Assembly: GCF_001667505.1 (NCBI RefSeq)
Contig: NZ_LZHZ01000067.1
Coordinates: 62,001-126,000, forward strand
Direction: 5' to 3'
From: Mycobacterium sp. ACS1612
GTDB lineage: Bacteria; Actinomycetota; Actinomycetes; Mycobacteriales; Mycobacteriaceae
Length of the DNA: 64,000 bases
Position 1 is the stretch's first letter. The number at the start of each line of letters is the position of its first letter. The notes under the pieces are model-generated. The model saw only the letters and a list, made by a program, of their open reading frames with translations. It was not told the DNA's origin and made no database searches. Below, piece by piece: positions 57,564 to 64,000 of the stretch. The position numbers and the translations under genes were made by a program.

Positions 57564-60500
57564 ATGAACTCTTCCTCCTTCGTGCACCTGCACAATCACA
57601 CCGAGTACTCGATGTTGGACGGTGCGGCGAAGGTCAAGCCGATGCTCGCCGAGGCCCAGCGGCTGCAGATGCCCGCGATCGGGATGACCGACCACGGAAA
57701 CATGTTCGGCGCCAGCGAGTTCTACAACGCCGCCACGGAAGTGGGCATCAAGCCGATCATCGGCATCGAGGCCTACATCGCGCCGGGTTCGCGCTTCGAG
57801 ACGAAGCGCGTCCTGTGGGGCGATCCCAGTCAGAAGGCTGACGACGTCTCCGGCAGTGGGTCCTACACCCACATGACCATGGTCGCCGAGAACGCGACGG
57901 GATTGCGCAACCTCTTCAGGCTGTCCTCGCTGGCCTCGTTCGAGGGTCAGCTGGGCAAGTGGGCGCGCATGGATGCCGAACTCATCGCCGAGCACGCCGA
58001 GGGCATCATCGCCACCACCGGCTGCCCGTCCGGCGAGGTGCAGACCCGGCTGCGGCTCGGCCACGACCGCGAAGCGTTGGAGTCGGCGGCGAAATGGCGT
58101 GAGATCTTCGGTGCCGACAACTATTTCCTCGAGCTGATGGACCATGGCCTCGACATCGAGCGCCGGGTCCGCGAGGGGCTGCTGGAGATCGGCCGCAAGC
58201 TCGGCATCCCGCCGCTGGCCACCAACGACTGCCACTACGTCACCCGCGACGCCGCCCACAACCACGAGGCGCTGCTGTGTGTGCAGACCGGCAAGACGCT
58301 GTCGGATCCCACCCGGTTCAAGTTCGACGGCGACGGCTACTACCTCAAGTCCGCCGCCGAGATGCGGCAGATCTGGGACAACGACATCCCCGGCGCGTGT
58401 GACTCCACCCTGCTGATCGCCGAACGGGTGCAGTCCTACGCCGACGTGTGGGAACTGCGCGACCGGATGCCGATCTTCCCGGTGCCGGAAGGACACGATC
58501 AGGCGTCGTGGCTGCGTCACGAGGTCGACGCTGGCCTCGCGCGTCGTTTTCCCGACGGTGTGCCGCAGGAGTACATCGACCGCGCGGCCTACGAGATCGA
58601 AGTCATCTGCGCCAAGGGCTACCCGTCCTACTTCCTGATCGTGGCCGACCTGGTGGGCTACGCCCGGTCGGTCGACATCCGGGTCGGGCCGGGCCGCGGT
58701 TCGGCCGCCGGGTCACTGGTCGCCTACGCGCTGCGGATCACCGACATCGACCCGATCGAGCACGGACTCCTGTTCGAGCGGTTCCTGAACCCCGAACGCG
58801 CGTCGATGCCCGATATCGATATCGACTTCGACGACCGCCGCCGCGGTGAGATGGTGCGCTACGCCGCCGACAAGTGGGGCAGCGACCGGGTCGCCCAGGT
58901 CATCACCTTCGGCACCATCAAAACCAAAGCGGCGCTGAAGGATTCGGCCCGCATCCACTACGGCCAGCCCGGCTTCGCGATCGCCGACCGGATCACCAAA
59001 GCGCTGCCGCCGCCCATCATGGCCAAGGACATCCCGCTGTCCGGTATCACCGACGCCAACCACGAGCGGTACAAGGAGGCCGCCGAGGTTCGCGGGCTGA
59101 TCGACACCGATCCCGATGTCCGCACCATCTACGAGACCGCCCGCGGTCTCGAGGGTCTGATCCGCAACGCCGGGGTGCACGCCTGCGCGGTGATCATGAG
59201 TAGCGAGCCGCTGACCGAAGCCATCCCGCTGTGGAAGCGGCCGCAGGACGGCGCGATCATCACCGGCTGGGACTACCCGTCGTGTGAGGCCATCGGCCTG
59301 TTGAAGATGGACTTCCTCGGCCTGCGCAACCTGACGATCATCGGTGACGCGCTGGAGAACATCAAGGCCAACAGGGGAATCGAGCTCGATCTGGAGTCGG
59401 TTCCGCTCGATGACCCCGCCACCTACCAACTGCTCGGCCGCGGTGACACGCTCGGCGTGTTCCAGCTCGACGGCGGGCCGATGCGTGACCTGCTGCGCCG
59501 CATGCAGCCCACCGGTTTCGAGGACGTCGTCGCCGTCATCGCGCTGTATCGGCCCGGGCCGATGGGCATGAACGCGCACAACGACTACGCCGACCGCAAG
59601 AACGGCAAGCAGGCCATCAAGCCGATCCATCCCGAACTCGAGGAGCCGCTGCGCGAGATCCTGGCGGAGACGTACGGCCTGATCGTCTACCAAGAGCAGA
59701 TCATGCGCATCGCGCAGAAGGTGGCCAGCTACTCGCTCGCCCGAGCAGACATTCTGCGAAAAGCCATGGGCAAGAAGAAGCGTGAGGTGCTCGACAAGGA
59801 GTACGAGGGCTTTTCAGAGGGCATGAAGGCCAACGGGTTCTCGGCGGCCGCCATCAAGGCGCTGTGGGACACGGTGCTCCCGTTCGCCGACTACGCGTTC
59901 AACAAATCGCATGCCGCCGGCTACGGGCTGGTGTCGTACTGGACGGCCTATCTGAAGGCGAACTACCCGGCGGAGTACATGGCGGGCCTGCTGACATCGG
60001 TCGGCGACGACAAGGACAAGGCCGCGGTGTACCTCGCCGACTGCCGTCGGTTGGGCATCACGGTGCTGCCGCCCGACGTCAACGAGTCGAGCCTGAACTT
60101 CACCTCGGTCGGCGAAGACATCCGCTACGGCCTCGGGGCGGTGCGCAACGTCGGCGCGAATGTCGTTTCCTCCCTTGTCGCGACGCGCACCGCTAAGGGC
60201 AAGTACATCGACTTCTCGGACTACCTCAACAAGATCGACATCGGCCCCTGCAACAAAAAGGTGACCGAATCGCTGATCAAGGCGGGGGCGTTCGACTCGC
60301 TGGGACATCCGCGCAAGGGGTTGTTCCTGATTCACACCGACGCGGTCGACTCGGTACTGGGCACCAAGAAGGCCGAGGCGATGGGCCAGTTCGACCTCTT
60401 CGGCGGCGCGGACACCGCGACCGACGCGGTGTTCACCATCAAGGTGCCCGACGAGGAGTGGGAGGACAAGCACAAGCTGGCGCTCGAGCGCGAGATGCTG

Positions 60501-61097
60501 GGCCTCTACGTGTCGGGGCATCCGCTGAACGGCGTCGCGCACCTGCTGGCCATGCAGGTCGACACGCAGATCCCGGCCATCCTCGACGGTGACGTCGCCA
60601 ACGACGCCCAGGTGGTGGTCGGCGGCATCCTCGCGTCGGTGAACCGCCGGGTCAACAAGAACGGTTTACCCTGGGCATCAGCGCAATTGGAGGACCTGAC
60701 CGGCGGCATCGAGGTGTTGTTCTTCCCACAGACCTACTCGATGTACGGCGGTGAGATCACCGACGACGCGGTCGTGCTGGTCAAGGCGAAGGTGGCCGCG
60801 CGCGACGACCGGATCGCGCTGATCGCGCATGAACTCGTGGTGCCGGACTTCTCCAGCGCGCAGGTCGACCGACCGCTGGCGGTGAGCCTGCCGACGCGGC
60901 AGTGCACCGTCGACAAAGTGTCGGCGCTCAAACAGGTGTTGGCGCGGCATCCCGGCACGTCGCAGGTGCATCTGCGACTGATCAGCGGTGAGCGGATCAC
61001 CACGCTGGAACTGGACGCCTCGCTGCGGGTGACACCGTCGTCGGCGTTGATGGGCGACCTGAAGGCGCTGCTGGGTCCCGGCTGTCTGGGCGGCTAG
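57564..61097 (+). CDS. dnaE1: DNA polymerase III alpha subunit
   Basis: Replicative DNA polymerase, 1177 residues. The PHP domain opens with HLHNHTEYSMLDG, whose His residues bind metal; in mycobacteria this domain is the proofreading exonuclease. The polymerase active site has VGPGRGSAAG near residue 375 and PDIDIDFDD near 417. The beta-clamp and OB-fold region are in the last third (QFDLFGG near 947). TAGACT at 57549-57554 ends 9 nt before ATG, so the mRNA is leaderless or nearly so. It overlaps the convergent methyltransferase gene by 4 nt. Confidence 0.96.
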   Translation: MNSSSFVHLHNHTEYSMLDGAAKVKPMLAEAQRLQMPAIGMTDHGNMFGASEFYNAATEVGIKPIIGIEAYIAPGSRFETKRVLWGDPSQKADDVSGSGSYTHMTMVAENATGLRNLFRLSSLASFEGQLGKWARMDAELIAEHAEGIIATTGCPSGEVQTRLRLGHDREALESAAKWREIFGADNYFLELMDHGLDIERRVREGLLEIGRKLGIPPLATNDCHYVTRDAAHNHEALLCVQTGKTLSDPTRFKFDGDGYYLKSAAEMRQIWDNDIPGACDSTLLIAERVQSYADVWELRDRMPIFPVPEGHDQASWLRHEVDAGLARRFPDGVPQEYIDRAAYEIEVICAKGYPSYFLIVADLVGYARSVDIRVGPGRGSAAGSLVAYALRITDIDPIEHGLLFERFLNPERASMPDIDIDFDDRRRGEMVRYAADKWGSDRVAQVITFGTIKTKAALKDSARIHYGQPGFAIADRITKALPPPIMAKDIPLSGITDANHERYKEAAEVRGLIDTDPDVRTIYETARGLEGLIRNAGVHACAVIMSSEPLTEAIPLWKRPQDGAIITGWDYPSCEAIGLLKMDFLGLRNLTIIGDALENIKANRGIELDLESVPLDDPATYQLLGRGDTLGVFQLDGGPMRDLLRRMQPTGFEDVVAVIALYRPGPMGMNAHNDYADRKNGKQAIKPIHPELEEPLREILAETYGLIVYQEQIMRIAQKVASYSLARADILRKAMGKKKREVLDKEYEGFSEGMKANGFSAAAIKALWDTVLPFADYAFNKSHAAGYGLVSYWTAYLKANYPAEYMAGLLTSVGDDKDKAAVYLADCRRLGITVLPPDVNESSLNFTSVGEDIRYGLGAVRNVGANVVSSLVATRTAKGKYIDFSDYLNKIDIGPCNKKVTESLIKAGAFDSLGHPRKGLFLIHTDAVDSVLGTKKAEAMGQFDLFGGADTATDAVFTIKVPDEEWEDKHKLALEREMLGLYVSGHPLNGVAHLLAMQVDTQIPAILDGDVANDAQVVVGGILASVNRRVNKNGLPWASAQLEDLTGGIEVLFFPQTYSMYGGEITDDAVVLVKAKVAARDDRIALIAHELVVPDFSSAQVDRPLAVSLPTRQCTVDKVSALKQVLARHPGTSQVHLRLISGERITTLELDASLRVTPSSALMGDLKALLGPGCLGG

Positions 61098-61927
61098 AAC
61101 ACGTAGCGCAGGATTCGGGCCTTGCGCGCGCCGGTCTTGCTCTTGCCGGTCAGTTTCGTCGCCACCCTGACCCAGCCCGGAAAGAGGTCGACCTCGGGCG
61201 CGTGGGTCAGGCTGGCCTCCTCGACCAACGTCATCCGCGGGTTCCACGTCTCGGGATGGTGCGCGTCCTTGAATCCTGCATAACCCCACTGGCTTCCGAC
61301 ATCTTTGAACATCTTTTGCGGGGCGACCTTGATGGCCAGCTCGCTGAACCACCCGATGCGACCGTAGTCGTTGAACGCCAACTCGCCGGTGCGGAAGTGC
61401 TCGGTGATCCGCCGGAACACGTCGACGATGACCGCTTCTGGAAGGAAGGCGAACAACCCGTCGGCGATCAGGATCGCCGGGCGATCCGCCGGAATCGTTT
61501 CCGGCCAACGCTTTTCGGTCAGCGACACCGGCACCGAATGCGAATGTGGGTCGGTGGGAAGTACCTCGTCGCGCAGCGCCATGATGCCGGGCAGGTCGAC
61601 GCTGTACCAGTCCACTGAGGCCGGTGGCTGCACGCGGTAGAAGCCGCTGTCCAGGCCGGCGCCCAGGTCAACGACGACGGCGTCCGGATGCCGACGGATG
61701 AACGCGCGGACCCGGTCGTCGAGCATCTTTGCGCGCAGCGCGGTCTGGCAGATCACGCTGGTCTGCACGCCCAACCCGGCGAAGTCGTAGTCGATCTTGC
61801 CGACGACGTCGTCGGCGAGTGTGTCGTCGAGAATCGGTCGCGCCCAGCGACTGTCCAACGCTCTGGCGTATTCGGTGAGAAATGCGGTCTGTTCGACGGG
61901 TGTCAGCTCGGCGGTTGCGATTCGCAT
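61094..61927 (-). CDS. Leucine carboxyl methyltransferase-like SAM methyltransferase
   Basis: A 277-residue class I SAM-dependent methyltransferase of the PPM1/leucine carboxyl type common in mycobacteria. The SAM motif VVDLGAGLDSGFYR is near residue 90, and the acidic residue for the ribose follows in VDLPGIM near 115. The substrate is not known; small-molecule O-methylation is likely. TACGTT ends 7 nt before ATG 61927, which supports this start. It converges on dnaE1. Confidence 0.85.
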   Translation of the reverse strand: MRIATAELTPVEQTAFLTEYARALDSRWARPILDDTLADDVVGKIDYDFAGLGVQTSVICQTALRAKMLDDRVRAFIRRHPDAVVVDLGAGLDSGFYRVQPPASVDWYSVDLPGIMALRDEVLPTDPHSHSVPVSLTEKRWPETIPADRPAILIADGLFAFLPEAVIVDVFRRITEHFRTGELAFNDYGRIGWFSELAIKVAPQKMFKDVGSQWGYAGFKDAHHPETWNPRMTLVEEASLTHAPEVDLFPGWVRVATKLTGKSKTGARKARILRYVF

Positions 61928-61934
61928 GACAGTG

Positions 61935-61940
61935 AACGTA
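61935..61940 (-). promoter_or_regulatory. -10 box of a predicted leaderless promoter (TACGTT)
   Basis: TACGTT on the minus strand, 7 nt before ATG 61927 of the methyltransferase gene. Confidence 0.45.
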
Positions 61941-61962
61941 CTCCCGTTTCTCGGCTGAACGA

Positions 61963-62709
61963 TCAGCCCAAAACGTTCACCGCCCTTGCGATTACGAGTC
62001 CAGCGGTGGTCAGTGCGACCATCGCCTGCACCGTCATCATCATCTTCGCCCACCGCGACAGCGGCATGGTGTCGGTCGGCGAGAACGCCACCACGTTGGT
62101 GAAGCTGACGTAGAGGTAGTCGATGAACGTCGGGCGCCACCCTGGCCTGGCCAGCTTTGCGGTGTCGGGATCCATCTGAGGGAACATGAAATCGGGGTAC
62201 GGACGCGTCCCCGCGCGGCGCGCGAACGGGCCGCCGCGGTCCAGTTCCCAGTACCAGATGCCGAACACGATGATGTTGGTGACGAATATCGCCGAGCCGC
62301 TGCCCAGCAGCAGGGCGGCGTCATTGCTCACCGCGCCGGTGATGATGCGGGCGTCCAACACGATCGCCGACAGCGTGTTGTCCAACGTGATGGCGCCCAG
62401 CAACACCCAGGTCGCGTACTTGCCGAGCAGCGTCGAACGGGTCAGTCGCAGCGGGTTGAGCGCCACCAGCACGACCAGCAGGAGCACCTCGGCGATGACC
62501 AGCGGCCAGCGGGGAACCAGCACATAGCTCTTCGAGATCACCATCTGCAGCGTGATCGCGGCGATCAACGCGGCCAGCACCGGCAGCCGGCTCTCCGGAT
62601 CACCCGGTCGAAGCCACGACGGGATGTGGCGTTCGGTGTGCGAGGCAAGCAGTTCGGCGCGCTTCACGAACTCGTCGACCGCCTTCGACGGTTCCGGTGT
62701 GGTGTCCAT
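61963..62709 (-). CDS. Conserved multi-pass membrane protein (DUF1345-like)
   Basis: A 248-residue protein with a soluble N-terminus of about 40 residues and six hydrophobic segments. The part near residues 190-215 (DYLYVSFTNVVAFSPTDTMPLS) resembles a channel-like reentrant segment, reminiscent of DUF1345 and small ion-channel proteins. No selectivity-filter motif (TVGYG) is present. CACACT ends 6 nt before ATG 62709. The function is unknown. Confidence 0.7.
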   Translation of the reverse strand: MDTTPEPSKAVDEFVKRAELLASHTERHIPSWLRPGDPESRLPVLAALIAAITLQMVISKSYVLVPRWPLVIAEVLLLVVLVALNPLRLTRSTLLGKYATWVLLGAITLDNTLSAIVLDARIITGAVSNDAALLLGSGSAIFVTNIIVFGIWYWELDRGGPFARRAGTRPYPDFMFPQMDPDTAKLARPGWRPTFIDYLYVSFTNVVAFSPTDTMPLSRWAKMMMTVQAMVALTTAGLVIARAVNVLG

Positions 62710-62738
62710 CAGGTCAGTGTGTGCGCCACGATGGACAG

Positions 62739-63140
62739 ATGGAGTCGCGACACGTCAGCACATGGATCGAAGCCGGACCGGGAACCGTCTACGAATTCGC
62801 CGCCGACCCGCAGACCTGGCCGAGATGGGCGGCCGGGTTGGCCGAGGGCGGGCTGCGGCAGAGCGCCGACGGCTGGGTGGCCGACTCGCCGATGGGACAG
62901 GTCACCGTCGAGTTCACGCCGGCCAACGCGTTCGGCGTGCTCGACCATGTGGTGCGACTGCCGAACGGCGAAGCGGTCTACAACCCGATGCGGGTGATTC
63001 CGGGCGGAGTCGGTGAGGACCGCTGTGAGGTGCTGTTCAGCGTGCGCCGACGCGACGGTATGACGGAGGAGCAGTTCGACGCCGACGTCGCGGCGGTGGC
63101 CGCCGATTTGGAGACGCTGCGGCGGCTGGTGGAGGCCTAG
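62739..63140 (+). CDS. SRPBCC-fold protein
   Basis: A 133-residue soluble protein with the N-terminal WIEAGPGTVYEFAADPQTWPRW segment characteristic of START/polyketide cyclase-like (SRPBCC) proteins, which bind hydrophobic ligands. It may carry or process a small lipid. The ATG at 62739 is 30 nt from the divergent membrane gene. The 3' end overlaps the convergent small gene by 4 nt. Confidence 0.75.
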   Translation: MESRHVSTWIEAGPGTVYEFAADPQTWPRWAAGLAEGGLRQSADGWVADSPMGQVTVEFTPANAFGVLDHVVRLPNGEAVYNPMRVIPGGVGEDRCEVLFSVRRRDGMTEEQFDADVAAVAADLETLRRLVEA

Positions 63141-63328
63141 CGGCGCTGGAAGGCGCCGAGCGTCAACCAGACCATGGTGCCTGCGGCCGCGGCGGCCAGT
63201 ACCGACGGCGCGGCACTACCGGTCGCGACGGCGACGATCACCAGGACGACGAACGCAATGGCAAGCGCGAGCAGCTTGTACACCGGCCAGGCCACGCCGG
63301 CGATGCTGACTTCGTCGCGCACGGTCAT
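63137..63328 (-). CDS. Small two-helix membrane protein
   Basis: A 63-residue protein with two membrane segments (about residues 15-35 and 39-58) and short polar ends. It has no recognised family. ATG 63328 is the likely start because the longer frame upstream runs antisense to the next gene. Confidence 0.6.
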   Translation of the reverse strand: MTVRDEVSIAGVAWPVYKLLALAIAFVVLVIVAVATGSAAPSVLAAAAAGTMVWLTLGAFQRR

Positions 63329-63403
63329 AATTTGACGATAACTCGCAATCCAGTTTTCGGTCAACCGAAACACGGATCGGGGCGCCGCCTTTCCTAGCGG
63401 GTC

Positions 63404-63409
63404 TAAGCT
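63404..63409 (+). promoter_or_regulatory. -10 box of a predicted leaderless promoter (TAAGCT)
   Basis: TAAGCT ends exactly 6 nt before ATG 63416. Confidence 0.5.
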
Positions 63410-63415
63410 GGCGAA

Positions 63416-63856
63416 ATGCCACTTTCCGGAGACTACGAACCAAGCCCGTCGGACTGGGTGCGCGAGCACGCCGACAAGATCATGCAAAGCGGTACCACCG
63501 ACGGTGTCGATATGAAGGGCAAGCCCCTCATCCTGCTGACCACGGTCGGCGCGAAGACCGGGAAGATCCGCAAGACGCCGCTGATGCGGGTTGAGCACGA
63601 CGGCCAGTACGCGGTGGTGGCTTCTCTGGGTGGATCTCCGAAGAACCCGGTTTGGTACTACAACATCAAGGTCCATCCGCGCGTCGAACTGCAGGACGGC
63701 GACGTCACCAAGGACTACGAGGCCCGCGAGGTGGTCGGTGACGAGAAGGCCGTCTGGTGGGAGCGCGCCGTCGAGGCCTGGCCGGACTACGCGGAGTACC
63801 AGACGAAGACCGACCGGCAGATTCCGGTCTTCGTGCTCACCCCGATTTCCGGATAA
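63416..63856 (+). CDS. Deazaflavin (F420)-dependent nitroreductase family protein
   Basis: A 146-residue split-barrel protein of the Ddn/DUF385 family of F420-dependent reductases. Characteristic segments are ILLTTVGAKTGKIRKTPLMR near residue 40, which binds F420, and ASLGGSPKNPVWYYNIKVHP near 70. It corresponds to Rv1558, which also precedes ilvA. Substrate unknown; relatives reduce quinones or nitroimidazole drugs. Confidence 0.9.
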   Translation: MPLSGDYEPSPSDWVREHADKIMQSGTTDGVDMKGKPLILLTTVGAKTGKIRKTPLMRVEHDGQYAVVASLGGSPKNPVWYYNIKVHPRVELQDGDVTKDYEAREVVGDEKAVWWERAVEAWPDYAEYQTKTDRQIPVFVLTPISG

Positions 63857-63882
63857 CCGCTGGTTGGTGGCACCATTGATCG

Positions 63883-64000
63883 GTGTCCGCTGAACTGAGC
63901 CAGAGCCCCTTGACTGGAGTGTCTATGCCGCTTCGCGCTGCAGACATCGACGAGGCCGCTCAGCGAATTTCCCGGGTGGTGCTGCGCAGCCCGCTGCAGT
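63883..64000 (+). CDS. ilvA: Threonine dehydratase IlvA, N-terminal end
   Basis: The first 39 codons of the biosynthetic threonine ammonia-lyase that makes 2-oxobutanoate for isoleucine. The sequence VSAELSQSP then ADIDEAAQRISRVVLRSPLQ is the start of the family's PLP domain; the gene runs off the right edge. GTG 63883 follows a CACCAT box by 6 nt, compatible with a leaderless start. The identity rests on a short segment plus the position next to the Rv1558 homologue. Confidence 0.75.
   Translation, partial: MSAELSQSPLTGVSMPLRAADIDEAAQRISRVVLRSPLQ

Noticed and set aside
1..64000. CRISPR array, tRNA or rRNA genes
   Set aside because: No regularly spaced repeats with unique spacers and no tRNA or rRNA signature were noticed on either strand; this was by eye, and tRNAscan or a covariance search would be decisive.

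Overview
The window is a high-GC actinobacterial chromosome segment, almost certainly from a rapid-growing Mycobacterium (Mycolicibacterium). Gene content and order follow the M. tuberculosis Rv1456c-Rv1559 interval: ctaA, an ABC pair, mptB, the SUF operon, trxA, an echA, an ABC-F gene, acnR/acn, ripA/ripB, moxR, fabG1-inhA-hemH, nfeD/SPFH, mutA-mutB-meaB, dodecin, ileS, dinB, ansA, lspA, dnaE1 and ilvA. Many genes present between these markers in M. tuberculosis are absent. There is no SufB intein, no toxin-antitoxin pair between mutB and meaB, and I saw no insertion sequence, prophage, tRNA, rRNA or CRISPR array.

Layout. (1) 1-4.1 kb, minus strand: heme A synthase, an ABC exporter and the mannosyltransferase MptB. 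(2) 4.2-10.4 kb, plus strand: the complete sufR-B-D-C-S-U-T operon for Fe-S cluster assembly, with overlapping stops and starts. (3) 10.4-18.5 kb: a mixed region with a membrane protein, a two-repeat lipoprotein, a MarR-GNAT fusion with its own operator, an ECF sigma/zinc-finger/thioredoxin set, an enoyl-CoA hydratase, an ABC-F ATPase and a tiny HTH protein. (4) 17.9-31.3 kb: aconitase and its TetR regulator, the RipA/RipB peptidoglycan hydrolases, a MoxR-DUF58-VWA-VWA module with a tandem VWA duplication, then FAS-II genes fabG1-inhA and ferrochelatase. (5) 31.3-36.3 kb: a GjpA-like exported protein, NfeD/SPFH membrane proteins and a TVP38 protein. (6) 36.4-42.7 kb: methylmalonyl-CoA mutase with its MeaB chaperone, and a serine esterase. 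(7) 42.7-46.1 kb: the most variable part, with an HTH plus multi-TM membrane protein pair, a lone condensation-domain half, dodecin, an alcohol dehydrogenase shrunk by two in-frame deletions, and gene remnants. (8) 46.1-64 kb: ileS behind a T-box leader, dinB, ansA, lspA, a pseudouridine synthase, rarD, a DGPF/ECF sigma pair, a TetR regulator, dnaE1 and small genes up to the start of ilvA.

Functional themes are Fe-S and heme cofactor supply (SUF, HemH, CtaA, aconitase), envelope building (MptB, RipA/B, MoxR module, FabG1/InhA, LspA) and propionate catabolism (MutAB/MeaB). A recurring regulatory feature is a TANNNT-like -10 element ending 6-7 nt before the start codon, which predicts leaderless mRNAs for about 17 genes and helps decide several starts. 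I found no clearly new multi-gene system. The best candidates for follow-up are the HTH/membrane-protein pair with its repeat-rich intergenic region, the MarR-GNAT operator, the sigma/ZAS/thioredoxin set and the helically phased CCTGAG repeats before moxR.
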